A DNA stretch of 64,000 bases, taken from Bordetella pseudohinzii (lineage in GTDB: Bacteria; Pseudomonadota; Gammaproteobacteria; Burkholderiales; Burkholderiaceae_B). Position 1 is the first letter of the stretch; each line of letters opens with the position of its first letter. Position numbers and translations under genes: made by a program. The notes beneath the pieces are model-generated. The model did not search any database. It saw nothing but the letters and a program-made list of their open reading frames with translations, and was not told the origin of the DNA. The stretch lies in contig NZ_JHEP02000002.1 of assembly GCF_000657795.2 (NCBI RefSeq), positions 416,080 through 480,079 on the forward strand. Reading direction: 5' to 3'. This document shows positions 47,938 through 57,065 of the stretch, piece by piece.

Positions 47938-48615
47938 ATGAACCTCGCCGGGCTTTTCCTGCCGTTTTCCCAAGGGTCTCGCTGGCTCAAGGCCGGGGGC
48001 CTGGCCGTGGTCATGCTCCTGACTGCCTGCGGCTTCCAGATGCGGGGCGAGACGCCCCTGCCGTTCAAGACGCTGTATGTCGGCATCCCCGACAACACCC
48101 GTTTCGGCGCGGACGTGCGCCGCGCCATCCGGGCATCGTCGCCGCAGACCCGCATCGTCAACGACCCCAAGGCGGCCTCGGCCAATCTGCAGCAGGTGCG
48201 CAATGACCGCAGCCTGCGCGACGTGGCCCTCAATGCCCAGGGCCGTGTCGAAGAATACGAACTGGGCCTGGTGTTCACCTTCCGCCTGGTCGACGCCAGC
48301 GGCCGCGCCATCATCCCGGACACGACCTTCACCGTCTACCGCGACATGCCTTACGACGATGGCGTGGTGCAGGCCAAGCAATCGCAAATGGAGACGCTGT
48401 ACGAATCCATGCAGCAGACCCTGGTCAACCGCCTGCTGCGCCGCCTGACCGCGCCGGACGTGGCCCAGACCATGCAAAAGCTGGAGCAGACCAAGGACGA
48501 CGTCACGGAAGACACGCCGCTTTTCGATCCGAACGAGCGTACCGACCAGCAGCGCGGCCCCGCCCTCTGGAATACGCCCAACATCACCCCGGGCCTGGGC
48601 GCGCAGCCAGAGTAA
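47938..48615 (+). CDS. lptE: LPS-assembly lipoprotein LptE
   Basis: LptE is the outer-membrane lipoprotein that plugs the LptD barrel and delivers LPS to the surface. The 225-residue precursor has a signal peptide with lipobox LLTACGF (Cys about residue 31) and the family segments MRGETPLPFKTLYVGIPDN and SYQ-like EEYELGLVFTFRLVDASG (about 105-122). The C-terminal 40 residues, rich in polar residues and proline, extend past the fold. The gene is between leuS and holA as in most proteobacteria; the stop overlaps holA (TAATG). Confidence 0.93.
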   Translation: MNLAGLFLPFSQGSRWLKAGGLAVVMLLTACGFQMRGETPLPFKTLYVGIPDNTRFGADVRRAIRASSPQTRIVNDPKAASANLQQVRNDRSLRDVALNAQGRVEEYELGLVFTFRLVDASGRAIIPDTTFTVYRDMPYDDGVVQAKQSQMETLYESMQQTLVNRLLRRLTAPDVAQTMQKLEQTKDDVTEDTPLFDPNERTDQQRGPALWNTPNITPGLGAQPE

Positions 48616-49655
48616 TGGCGCAGATTCTGGACGCCGATGGCCTGATCGATCACCTGCGGCGCGGACCGCTGGCAACGCTCTACACGCTTTCGGGCGACGA
48701 GCCGCTGCTGGTCACCGAGGCCGGCGATGCCTTGCGGGCGGCGGCGCGCCAGGCGGGCTATACCGACCGCAGCTCGCTGGTCATGGACGCGCGCGGCGAC
48801 TGGAGCGCCGTGCTGGCGGCCACCCAGAGCGTGTCGCTGTTCGGCGACCGCCGCCTGCTCGAAATCAAGATTCCCACCGGCAAGCCGGGCAAGGCCGGCG
48901 CCGACACCCTCACCCGCCTGGCCGAACGCCAGCCGGACGCCGACACCCTGGTCGTCGTTTCCCTGCCCCGCCTGGACCGCGCCACGCGCGAGTCCAAATG
49001 GGCGCTGGCCCTGGCGCGCGGCGGCGTAAGCGCCGAGATCCCGACGATCGAGCGCGGCCGCCTGCCGGCCTGGATCGGCGCGCGGCTGGCGCGCCAGAAC
49101 CAGCGCGTCGACGGCGCCACCCTGCAATGGATGGCCGACAAGGTCGAAGGCAACCTGCTGGCCGCCCACCAGGAAATCCTCAAGCTCGGCCTGCTCTACC
49201 CGGAAGGCGAACTGGCCGCCGAAGACGTCGAACGCGCCGTGCTCAACGTCGCCCGCTATGACGTCTTCGGCCTGCGCGACGCCATGCTGGCCGGCGACAT
49301 CGGCCGCACCGTGCGCATGCTCGACGGCCTGCGCGCCGAAGGCGAAGCCCTGCCGCTCGTGCTGTGGGCCGTGGGAGAAGAAATCCGCCTGCTCGCCCGC
49401 ATCGCCGAAGCCCGCCAACACCGCCAGGATGTCGGCGCCCTCATGCGCCGCCTGCGCGTCTTCGGCGCCCACGAGCGCCTGGCCCTGCAGGCCCTGGGCC
49501 GTGTGCCGCCGCAAGCCTGGCCGGCCGCGGTGCAGCACGCCCATGAAGTCGACCGCCTGATCAAGGGCCTGACCGTGCCCGGCCGCCTGGCCGACCCCTG
49601 GGAAGAAATGACCCGCCTGGCCTTGCGCGTGGCCGCCGCCGGCGCGCGCGGCTGA
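48615..49655 (+). CDS. holA: DNA polymerase III delta subunit
   Basis: HolA is the wrench subunit of the clamp loader that opens the beta clamp. The 346-residue protein has the degenerate AAA+ fold without a functional P-loop (LYTLSGDEPLLVTEAGDALR at about residues 20-39) and the family middle domain AWIGARLARQNQRVDGATLQ (about 153-172). The start overlaps lptE, indicating coupled translation. Confidence 0.94.
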   Translation: MAQILDADGLIDHLRRGPLATLYTLSGDEPLLVTEAGDALRAAARQAGYTDRSSLVMDARGDWSAVLAATQSVSLFGDRRLLEIKIPTGKPGKAGADTLTRLAERQPDADTLVVVSLPRLDRATRESKWALALARGGVSAEIPTIERGRLPAWIGARLARQNQRVDGATLQWMADKVEGNLLAAHQEILKLGLLYPEGELAAEDVERAVLNVARYDVFGLRDAMLAGDIGRTVRMLDGLRAEGEALPLVLWAVGEEIRLLARIAEARQHRQDVGALMRRLRVFGAHERLALQALGRVPPQAWPAAVQHAHEVDRLIKGLTVPGRLADPWEEMTRLALRVAAAGARG

Positions 49656-49685
49656 TCCGCACAATTCTTGGATAGAACACCCATC

Positions 49686-50945
49686 ATGTCCTCAATCGAA
49701 CAAACCATGCTGACCCTGGGCGAAAACGCCCGGCAGGCCTCGCGCGCCATGATGCGCGCCAGCGGCTGGGCCAAGAACCGCGCCCTGCTCACCATGGCCG
49801 AGCTGCTCACGGACGGCAAACAGGCCCTGCAGGCGGCCAATGCCCGCGACGTGGATGCCGCGCGCGCCAACGGCCTGGAGCCGGCGCTGCTGGACCGCCT
49901 GACCTTGTCGGACCGCAGCGTGCAGCTCATGGCGGAAGGCCTGCGCCAGATCGCCGCCCTGCCCGACCCCATCGGCAGCATCGGCCCGACCACGGTGCGC
50001 CCCAACGGCATGCGCGTGGCCCAGATGCGCGTCCCGCTGGGGGTGATCGGCATCATCTATGAATCTCGCCCCAACGTGACCATCGACGCCGCCGCGCTTT
50101 GCCTGAAGTCCGGCAATGCCACGATCTTGCGCGGCGGCAGCGAAGCCTTGCACTCCAACCTCGCCCTGGGCGCCATCGTGCAGGCCGGGCTGGCGGCGGC
50201 CGAACTGCCGCCGGCCGCCGTCCAGGTCGTCGACACGACCGACCGCGCGGCCGTGGGCAAGCTGGTCACCATGACCGAGCATGTGGATGTCATCGTCCCG
50301 CGCGGCGGCAAGGGCCTGATCGCGCGCCTGGCCCAGGAGGCCCGGGTGCCGCTCATCAAGCACCTGGACGGCAACTGCCATGTCTATCTGGATGCCGCCG
50401 CCGACGCCGACCGGGCCCTGGAAATCGCCTTCAACGCCAAGACCTACCGCTATGGCATCTGCGGCGCCATGGAAACCCTGTTGGTGCACCAGGCCGTGGC
50501 GCCCACCCTGCTGCCGCGCATTGGCAACGCCCTGCTGCAGCACGGCGTCGAGCTGCGCGGCTGCGAACGCAGCCGCGCCATCCTGCCCGCCATCAAGGCG
50601 GCCAGCGAAGAAGACTGGGGCACCGAGTACCTCGCCCCCATCCTGGCCGTGCGCGTCGTGGACTCCCTGGACCAGGCCATCGAGCACATCGCCCGCTGGG
50701 GCTCGGGCCATACCGACGCCATCGTGACCGAAGACCTGGGCGCGGCCCAGCGCTTCCAGCGCGAAGTCGACTCCAGCTCCGTCTATATCAACCTGCCCAC
50801 CTGTTTCGCCGACGGTTTCGAATATGGCCTGGGCGCCGAAATCGGCATTTCCACCAATCGCCTGCACGCGCGCGGCCCGGTTGGCCTGGAAGGCCTGACC
50901 ACCTACAAATGGGTGCTCACCGGCGAAGGCCAGACCCGCGGATAG
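49686..50945 (+). CDS. proA: Gamma-glutamyl phosphate reductase
   Basis: ProA performs the second step of proline synthesis, reducing gamma-glutamyl phosphate to the semialdehyde with NADPH. The 419-residue aldehyde-dehydrogenase-fold protein has the catalytic cysteine in [15 protein letters not shown] (about residue 260), the cofactor loop [16 protein letters not shown] (about 118-133) and [11 protein letters not shown]. The ATG at 49686 is chosen over an upstream TTG. proB is not adjacent in this window. Confidence 0.96.
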   Translation: MSSIEQTMLTLGENARQASRAMMRASGWAKNRALLTMAELLTDGKQALQAANARDVDAARANGLEPALLDRLTLSDRSVQLMAEGLRQIAALPDPIGSIGPTTVRPNGMRVAQMRVPLGVIGIIYESRPNVTIDAAALCLKSGNATILRGGSEALHSNLALGAIVQAGLAAAELPPAAVQVVDTTDRAAVGKLVTMTEHVDVIVPRGGKGLIARLAQEARVPLIKHLDGNCHVYLDAAADADRALEIAFNAKTYRYGICGAMETLLVHQAVAPTLLPRIGNALLQHGVELRGCERSRAILPAIKAASEEDWGTEYLAPILAVRVVDSLDQAIEHIARWGSGHTDAIVTEDLGAAQRFQREVDSSSVYINLPTCFADGFEYGLGAEIGISTNRLHARGPVGLEGLTTYKWVLTGEGQTRG

Positions 50946-50951
50946 TTCACC

Positions 50952-51341
50952 ATGACGGCCATCTACTCCCAGACCTTTATTTTTGTCTTCAGCCTGTTCG
51001 CGCTGTGCTTCATCACCTGCACGATCTGCGGGCTGGTGCTCTTCTTCTGGAAAAGCCAGCGCGTCAACAGCGTGCTCAAGCATCCTCTGCTCGAACACCG
51101 GCCATTCCGCCAATATGCGTTTTCCATCCAGGCCGCCATCTTCCTGGACTACTTTCTGCGGCTGACCTTTCCGCGCGCCAAGCGCTGGGTGGCGGGCTAC
51201 GCCAACCACCAGCTCAAGCACGTGGATCCCAAGCAAGTGCCGCTGGACGTCAAATGGCCCATCATCGGGTTCTGGGGATCGTGCTGGATCGGCCTGATTG
51301 CCATGATCGCCTTGTGGGTCATGCTGCTCCTGGGGCGATGA
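50952..51341 (+). CDS. Small membrane protein of unknown function
   Basis: I do not recognise a family. The 129-residue product has a first membrane helix (about residues 8-31, FIFVFSLFALCFITCTICGLVLFFW), a short central cytoplasmic or periplasmic part with many aromatic and basic residues, and a second helix near the C-terminus (about 105-127, IIGFWGSCWIGLIAMIALWVMLLL). It begins six bases after proA and its stop overlaps the GNAT start by ATGA, so it is expressed with both. Function unknown. Confidence 0.72.
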   Translation: MTAIYSQTFIFVFSLFALCFITCTICGLVLFFWKSQRVNSVLKHPLLEHRPFRQYAFSIQAAIFLDYFLRLTFPRAKRWVAGYANHQLKHVDPKQVPLDVKWPIIGFWGSCWIGLIAMIALWVMLLLGR

Positions 51342-51880
51342 GCATGCGCCTCATTCCTTTCGAGCCCGCCCACTATGCGCGTCTGGCCAGCTGGTTCGAC
51401 GACCAGCGCGGCGTGGTGCAATGGGGCGGCTCGCAGGTCCGCTATCCGCTGGACGCCGCCCAATTCGACCGCATGCTGGCCGAAACCCATGGCGAGCGTC
51501 CCGCGCGCCGCTGCTGGATGGCCGAAGCGGACGGAGAATTGATCGGGCACGGGCAGCTGGGCTTCGAATGGCATGACGGCAACGCGCGCCTGGGCCGCAT
51601 CCTGATCGCGCCTTCGGCGCGCGGCAAGGGCTGGGCCCGGCCCATGCTTGCCCAGCTCATCGACCACGCCTATGCGCATCCGGAGATCGAGCGCGTCGAA
51701 CTCAACGTCTACACCTTCAATACGCCGGCCATCCAGCTCTACAAAACCATGGGTTTTGTCTGGGAAGGCGTGCGCCGCTCCTCGATACGCAGCGGCGTGG
51801 GCCAGGAGCGCTGGGACACCGGCCATATGTCGGTGCTGCGCGCCGAATGGCGCGCGCGCACCGTCGCGGCGGCTGGCTAG
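51338..51880 (+). CDS. GNAT-family N-acetyltransferase (RimJ/RimL-like)
   Basis: This 180-residue acetyltransferase begins MSMRLIPFEPAHYARLASWF. The acetyl-CoA loop is LIAPSARGKGWARPMLAQL (about residues 88-106; Q/RxxGxG/A pattern RGKGWA), followed by ERVELNVYTFNTPAIQLYKTMGFVWEG. It resembles RimJ-type enzymes that acetylate protein N-termini or small amines. Substrate unknown. Start overlaps the upstream membrane-protein stop; its stop overlaps the amidase stop from the other strand through a CTAG. Confidence 0.85.
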   Translation: MSMRLIPFEPAHYARLASWFDDQRGVVQWGGSQVRYPLDAAQFDRMLAETHGERPARRCWMAEADGELIGHGQLGFEWHDGNARLGRILIAPSARGKGWARPMLAQLIDHAYAHPEIERVELNVYTFNTPAIQLYKTMGFVWEGVRRSSIRSGVGQERWDTGHMSVLRAEWRARTVAAAG

Positions 51881-53286
51881 CGCGCCCCGGGCTGGGCCAC
51901 GCCCACCGGCGGCCCGGCCGCCTCGATAGCCTGTCCGGCGTCCAGCAGGATGTCCTCCCGGTAGCGCGCCGCCAGCAGTTGCACGCCCACGGGCGCATCG
52001 CCCGCCGCCCCCATGGCGACCGCCAGCCCCGGCAGGCCCATGAAAGGCAGGCCGATCTGGGTCAACTGCGCCTCCCAGACACGCCGATACGCCGCCTCGC
52101 CCTGCATATCCAGGCCGTCGGCAAACGGCAGTTCGGCCGACACCGGCGTCAGCAGCAGCGGATAGCGCTCGAAAAACAGCTGCCATTCGCGCACCAGCGT
52201 GGCCCGGCGGGCCAGCGTGGCCTGGTAGGCCGGCAGATCCAGGCCGCGGCATGCCTCGGCCTGGCCCTTGAGGGCCGTCAAGGCCCCCGCGTCGCCTTCG
52301 CGCTCGGCCGCGGCCACCATGGCCTCATACCCATCGGCCAGCCACATGCGCAGCTGCAGGCCGGCCGCTTCCCGCATGGGCGGCGCGGCATCGAGCTCAT
52401 CCACCCGCCAGCCCGCGTCGCGCAGGCGGTCGGCGGCCTCGCGCAAGACCGCCTCGATCTCGGGCGCGATCCGCAGACCGTCCGGACGCAGCCACAGGCC
52501 GGCGCGCCTGGGCCAGGGCGGCCCGTCCAAAGGCACGGGCGCATACCACGGGTCGCGCATATCGGGCGCCGCCAGCGCCTGCAGCCCCAGGCGCACATCG
52601 GCGATGCGCCGGGCCAGCGGCCCCGACACGGCGGTGACCTGGCCGCCCAGGCCGCGTTCAGGCAGGGCCGCGTTATAGGCGGCGACCCGCCCCAGCGAAG
52701 GACGCAGGCCATGCACGCCGCAGGCATAGGCCGGATAGCGGATGGACCCCGCGATATCGGTGCCATGGGCCAGATGGCCGATGCCGGCGGCGACCGCGCT
52801 GGCCGCGCCGCCCGAAGAACCGCCCGGCGTCAGGGCCGGGTTGCGCGGATTGCGGGTCGCGCCATAGAGCAGATTGTCCGTGAACCAGCGCAGCGAAAAG
52901 GCCGGCGTATTGGTGCGCCCCAGGATCACCGCGCCAGCCCGCAGCAGATTGTCCACCACGGGACTGTTGTGCGCGGCGATGACATCCTGTTGCAGGCGCA
53001 CGCCGTTGCTGGTGGCGAACCCGGCCTGGTCGACGTTGACCTTCACCGTGACCGGCACGCCGCCCAGCACGCCCAGCGGCTCGCCGCGCGCCAGCCGCGC
53101 ATCGCAGTCGCGCGCCCGCGCCAGCACCTCGTCGGGGCGACAATCGACCACGGCATTAAGCACGGGGTTGACCGCTTCCATGCGGTCCAGCGCCGCCTGC
53201 GCGGCCTCCACCGCCGAAAACGCCTTGCGCCGGATGCCATCGGCCACTTCGCTCGCCGACAACTGCCAGATCTCTGCCACGGCCAT
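51877..53286 (-). CDS. Amidase (amidase-signature family)
   Basis: This is a 469-residue hydrolase of the amidase-signature family. The Ser-cisSer-Lys triad is visible: Lys in VPVTVKVNVDQAG (about residue 82), the glycine/serine-rich loop PGGSSGGAASAVAAGIGHLAHGTDIAGSIR-type (about 153-182) with both serines. Relatives hydrolyse aliphatic or aryl amides or act as GatA-like subunits. The absence of gatB/gatC nearby and the sequence VNVDQAG in place of IKDN make it a stand-alone amidase. Natural substrate unknown. Confidence 0.9.
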   Translation of the reverse strand: MAVAEIWQLSASEVADGIRRKAFSAVEAAQAALDRMEAVNPVLNAVVDCRPDEVLARARDCDARLARGEPLGVLGGVPVTVKVNVDQAGFATSNGVRLQQDVIAAHNSPVVDNLLRAGAVILGRTNTPAFSLRWFTDNLLYGATRNPRNPALTPGGSSGGAASAVAAGIGHLAHGTDIAGSIRYPAYACGVHGLRPSLGRVAAYNAALPERGLGGQVTAVSGPLARRIADVRLGLQALAAPDMRDPWYAPVPLDGPPWPRRAGLWLRPDGLRIAPEIEAVLREAADRLRDAGWRVDELDAAPPMREAAGLQLRMWLADGYEAMVAAAEREGDAGALTALKGQAEACRGLDLPAYQATLARRATLVREWQLFFERYPLLLTPVSAELPFADGLDMQGEAAYRRVWEAQLTQIGLPFMGLPGLAVAMGAAGDAPVGVQLLAARYREDILLDAGQAIEAAGPPVGVAQPGAR

Positions 53287-53445
53287 TCCTCCTTGATAGA
53301 AAATGCGCTTGCCCGGGTTTTCGGGGCCGGGTCCACCTTAGCGCCCATGACGGCCGGCCGCAAGATGGCGGACGGGCATGCAAAAATGGAGGCAACACCC
53401 GGCGCGCTCCGCGACGCCCCGTCCCGCAACCTGAAGGAGATCCGC

Positions 53446-53730
53446 ATGACCCAGGCAGAACCCGCGATCGTCCACCTGGCCGAGCAAGGCCGCTTTGAGC
53501 TCATCATTGACGGCCATGTCAGCGAGCTGGAATACCAATTGCACGATGGCGTCATGGTCATCCTGCACACCGGCGTGCCGCCCGAAGTCGGCGGACGCGG
53601 CATCGCCGCCCGGCTGACCGAGGCCGCGCTGGCCGCCGCGCGCGAAAACGGCTGGAAGGTCCGGCCGCGCTGCTCCTACGCCGCGGTCTATTTCAAGCGC
53701 CACCCCGAATACAACGACCTGCTTGCATGA
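53446..53730 (+). CDS. Small GNAT-type acetyltransferase (YjdJ-like)
   Basis: This 94-residue protein has only the core of a GNAT fold. The acetyl-CoA loop is GGRGIAARLTEAAL (about residues 47-60), preceded by HTGVPPEV and followed by CSYAAVYFKRHPEYNDLL, which is typical of the Acetyltransf_CG family. AAGGAGA lies five bases before the ATG. The frame is open far upstream, but that part has no similarity. Function of the family is unknown. The stop overlaps the YchJ gene. Confidence 0.85.
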   Translation: MTQAEPAIVHLAEQGRFELIIDGHVSELEYQLHDGVMVILHTGVPPEVGGRGIAARLTEAALAAARENGWKVRPRCSYAAVYFKRHPEYNDLLA

Positions 53731-54116
53731 GCGCCAAACTCCTGGCCTGCCCTTGCGGCAGCGGCATCGATTACCCCGCCTGTTGCGGGCGATGGCATCA
53801 CGGCGAGGCGGCCGCGCCGGACGCGGCCAGCCTCATGCGCTCGCGCTATAGCGCCTTCGTGCTGGACGAGCTGGACTATCTCCTGCGCACCTGGCATCCG
53901 GCCTCGCGTCCGGCTTCGCTCACCCCTAACCCGCCCGATCTCAAATGGCTGGGGCTGCAGGTGCGCCGGCATGAACAGCAGGACGACAGCCACGCGCGGG
54001 TCGAATTCGTCGCTCGCTACCGGCAGGCCGGGCGCGCGACCCGCCTGCACGAGATCAGCCGCTTCGAGAAGATCGAGGGCCGCTGGTATTACCTGGACGG
54101 CGACTTTCCCTCCTGA
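53727..54116 (+). CDS. YchJ-family protein with N-terminal SEC-C motif
   Basis: This 129-residue protein has an N-terminal zinc-binding SEC-C-type motif (CPCGSGIDYPACCGRWHHGE, about residues 8-27) followed by the UPF0225/YchJ NTF2-like domain: LMRSRYSAFVLDELDYLLRT (about 38-57) and FVARYRQAGRATRLHEISRF. Length is a little under E. coli YchJ. Function is unknown. It overlaps the small GNAT gene by ATGA and converges on the type I secretion operon. Confidence 0.9.
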   Translation: MSAKLLACPCGSGIDYPACCGRWHHGEAAAPDAASLMRSRYSAFVLDELDYLLRTWHPASRPASLTPNPPDLKWLGLQVRRHEQQDDSHARVEFVARYRQAGRATRLHEISRFEKIEGRWYYLDGDFPS

Positions 54117-54126
54117 CGGGCTGGCC

Positions 54127-55320
54127 TCAACGCTCCTGCAGCGACTCTCCCAGCGTCTTCGTGATGGGCTTGGTCAGGTACTCCCAGACGGTGTGCTTGC
54201 CGGTCTTGATCTCCACCGTGGCGGTCATGCCCGGCTGGGTCTGTATCGCTTGCCCATTGCGCGACGTCAGGTCGCGGCCACTGGTCTTGATCTGCACGCG
54301 GTAATAGGGTTGCTGCGCTCCGTCCTTGGATTCGTCATACAAGGTGTCGGCGCTGATATAGCTGACCCGGCCTTGCAGGGAGCCGTAGATGGCGTAGTCA
54401 TAGGCGTCCAACTTGATATTGCCCGGCAGCCCCGGCTTGATGAAGGCGACATCGCGCGGCTTGACCTTGGCCTCGATGACCAGGTCTTCATCGACCGGCA
54501 CGATCTGCAGGATCTCGTCGCCTGAACGCGCCACCCCGCCCAGCGCCGTGGTCAGGCGGACATTGCGCACCACGCCGTCCATGGGCGCGTAGACCTCGGT
54601 ATGCTGGAGCTGGTCCTGGCGCTGGGCCAGCACCTGGCGGGCGCCCTCGAGGTCCTCCTGCGCCTTGGCCAGATCGGCCTGGGCATCCTGGTAGAACTTA
54701 TTGCGCTTGTTGCTGATCTGGCCGGCGAGATCGACCACCTGGCGCTGCAGTTTCAGCACCTCGGCGCGGCTGACATCGCCGCGCGCCACCAGGGGCTGAT
54801 TCAGGCTGAGTTCTTCCTGCGCCAGCTTGCGGGCGCGGTCCAAGGCGCCGATTTCTTCGTTCAGGGCGGCCTGGCGGCGACGCATCAAGGCGATCTGGTT
54901 GTCGCGCAATTCCGGATAGGCGTCGGCGTCCGGCTCAAAGCGCAGCGGCGTCCCGAACACTTCGGCCTGCAAGCGCGCCACCGCCACCTTCAGGCCCGCG
55001 ACCTTGGCCACGCTTTCCTGCATCGCCGCGCGCGCGCGGGTCTGCTGGAAGCGGAACAACACTTGGCCGCGCTTGACGGTGTCGCCTTCGCGCACCAGCA
55101 TTTCCTCGAGCACGCCGCCATCGGGCGCCTGGATCACCTGGTTGCGCGAACTGACGATCACCTGGCCGCTGGCGCGCGTGATCTTGTCCAGCTCGGCCCA
55201 ATGCGCCCAGCCCACAACGCCCGCCACGGCCGCCACAATCGTCCAGAGCAAGGCGCGGCTGCCCCCGCCGACGCTGGCGTCCTGAACCAAGCTGTTTTCC
55301 AAACCGGTATGGCCGCTCAT
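54127..55320 (-). CDS. Type I secretion membrane-fusion protein (HlyD family)
   Basis: This periplasmic adaptor connects the ABC exporter to the outer-membrane channel. The 397-residue protein has one membrane anchor (about residues 25-42), a biotinyl-lipoyl-like strand pair (VIQAPDGGVLEEMLVREGDT, about 63-82), a long alpha-helical coiled coil (about 95-220) and the returning lipoyl half DGVVRNVRLTTALGG. The C-terminal HlyD beta domain ends GMTATVEIKTGKHTVWEYLT, the usual T1SS adaptor signature. Fourth gene of the RTX operon; overlaps the ABC gene by ATGA. Confidence 0.94.
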   Translation of the reverse strand: MSGHTGLENSLVQDASVGGGSRALLWTIVAAVAGVVGWAHWAELDKITRASGQVIVSSRNQVIQAPDGGVLEEMLVREGDTVKRGQVLFRFQQTRARAAMQESVAKVAGLKVAVARLQAEVFGTPLRFEPDADAYPELRDNQIALMRRRQAALNEEIGALDRARKLAQEELSLNQPLVARGDVSRAEVLKLQRQVVDLAGQISNKRNKFYQDAQADLAKAQEDLEGARQVLAQRQDQLQHTEVYAPMDGVVRNVRLTTALGGVARSGDEILQIVPVDEDLVIEAKVKPRDVAFIKPGLPGNIKLDAYDYAIYGSLQGRVSYISADTLYDESKDGAQQPYYRVQIKTSGRDLTSRNGQAIQTQPGMTATVEIKTGKHTVWEYLTKPITKTLGESLQER

Positions 55321-57065
55321 GCTGTCACCGCCTCGGCCGGCGTTCTGGCCGCGCTCAGTTTCGCCATGACCTCATGGCGCGGTCCATCGAGCACGATTCT
55401 GCCGTTATGCATGACGATCAAGCGCGTAAACAGCGGCAGCAGCGCGGTCTTGTGCGTGGCGATCAGCGCCGAGCGCTTGGCCGACTGCAATTCCTCCTGC
55501 AGCAGGCGCACGACCAGCGCCTCGTTGTCGGCGTCCATGGCGCCGGTCGGCTCGTCGAGCAGCCACAGCGAAGGGCTGGCCAGCAGGAACCGCGTCAACG
55601 CCAGCTGCTGCTTCTGGCCGCCCGAAATACCGCGTCCGCCCTCGGCGATGGGCAGGGCCAGGCCCTTGGACTGGCCCGAGATCAGGCGCGCCAGGCCCGT
55701 GCGCCGGGCCGCCTCCAGCAGCGCGGCATCGCCCGGATCGGGCAGCCCCAGGAGGAGATTGTCGCGCAGCGTGCCGCTGAAAAGCCGCAAATCCTGAGGC
55801 AGATAGCCGACGGCGGAGCGGGCCGCGGCCGGGTCGATCTGGCCGGCGTCCAGATTGGACAGGAAGATCCGGCCCTCCTGCGGGCGATACAGGGTGCTGG
55901 CGAGCTTGAGCAGAGTGCTCTTGCCCGAGCCCACCGGCCCCAGGACACCGACGCGCTCGCCCGGCCGGATGTCGAGCCGCTCCAGATCCAGGGCCGGCTG
56001 CGCCTGGCGGGCATAGACGAAGCGCACACGCTCAAAACGCAGCGAGGGATCGATGACGCCCGGCTTGAGAGCCTGCTCGCGGTCATCCTCCTCGTTGGCG
56101 AGCGCCAGCAGCTGGTCCAGCGAATCGAGCGCGACGCGCGCATGCGCCCATTGCATCATCACGCCCGGCAGCTGAATAAGCGGAGCCAGCGCCCGGTTAC
56201 TGAGAATAGAGCAGGCCAGCAAGCCCCCCATGGTGATCTGGTTCTCCGACACCAGCCAGGCGCCGAACGCGATGGTGGCCACATAGCCCAGCTGCTGCAG
56301 GCTCACCGTCAACTGCTGCGCGAGCCCGCCGTGGTCGCGCGATTGCCGCTCGGCCATGGCCGCCTCGTCCACTAAAGTGTTCCAGCGCGCCTGCATCATG
56401 CGCTCGCCGCCATTGGCCTTGAGCGATTCGGCGCCGTCCACGGCTTCGACCAGCAGGCCGGCCTTTTGATTGGCGGCCGTCTGCTGGATACGGGCATGCC
56501 GGCGCACCAGGGCCTGCAAGCCCAGGCCGGTCGCCAGGGCCAGAGGCGCCACGGCCAGCGGAACCAGCGCCACCCAACCGCCGACCAGCGCGATCACGGC
56601 GATATACAGCAAGGCGAAGGGCACGTCGGCCAGGACCAGCAGCGACGCCGCGGTCAACACCCCGCGCACCAGCTCAAAGCCCTTGATCTGCGAGGCCAGC
56701 GTTCCCACTGTGGGCGGCCGGGCTTCCATGCGGACATTCAGCATGCGCTCGAAGAAGCGCCGCGACAGCGTCTGGTCGATTGAGCTGGCCACGCGCTCCT
56801 GCATGCGGCCACGCAGCAGCCTGAGGAGAAACTCCAGGACGACGGCGAGACTCACGCCCACGGTCAGCACCCATAGCGTCTGGTGGCCTTCGTTGGGAAT
56901 CACGCGGTCATAGACCTGCATGGAAAACATCGATGTGCCCAGCGCCAGCAAATTGGCCACCGTGGTGGCCACCAAGGCCTCGGCGAAAGGCGTGCGGCGG
57001 CGCCACAGCGCGGCCGTCACCCAGCGCAAGGCGCCGGCGCGCGGCGGATCCATCCGCGGTCTCAT
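55317..57065 (-). CDS. Type I secretion ABC exporter (RTX/LapB type), no N-terminal peptidase-like domain
   Basis: This is an inner-membrane ABC half-transporter of 582 residues that energises export of the RTX protein. Six membrane helices occupy residues about 28-310 (TSMFSMQVYDRVIPNEGHQT is the T1SS signature). The nucleotide-binding domain has Walker A GPVGSGKST (about 372-380), signature ISGGQKQQL (about 474-482), Walker B LWLLDEPTGAMD (about 494-505) and a switch His. Only about 27 residues precede helix 1, so the roughly 120-residue C39 peptidase or peptidase-like domain of LapB/HlyB exporters is absent. Confidence 0.93.
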   Translation of the reverse strand: MRPRMDPPRAGALRWVTAALWRRRTPFAEALVATTVANLLALGTSMFSMQVYDRVIPNEGHQTLWVLTVGVSLAVVLEFLLRLLRGRMQERVASSIDQTLSRRFFERMLNVRMEARPPTVGTLASQIKGFELVRGVLTAASLLVLADVPFALLYIAVIALVGGWVALVPLAVAPLALATGLGLQALVRRHARIQQTAANQKAGLLVEAVDGAESLKANGGERMMQARWNTLVDEAAMAERQSRDHGGLAQQLTVSLQQLGYVATIAFGAWLVSENQITMGGLLACSILSNRALAPLIQLPGVMMQWAHARVALDSLDQLLALANEEDDREQALKPGVIDPSLRFERVRFVYARQAQPALDLERLDIRPGERVGVLGPVGSGKSTLLKLASTLYRPQEGRIFLSNLDAGQIDPAAARSAVGYLPQDLRLFSGTLRDNLLLGLPDPGDAALLEAARRTGLARLISGQSKGLALPIAEGGRGISGGQKQQLALTRFLLASPSLWLLDEPTGAMDADNEALVVRLLQEELQSAKRSALIATHKTALLPLFTRLIVMHNGRIVLDGPRHEVMAKLSAARTPAEAVTA

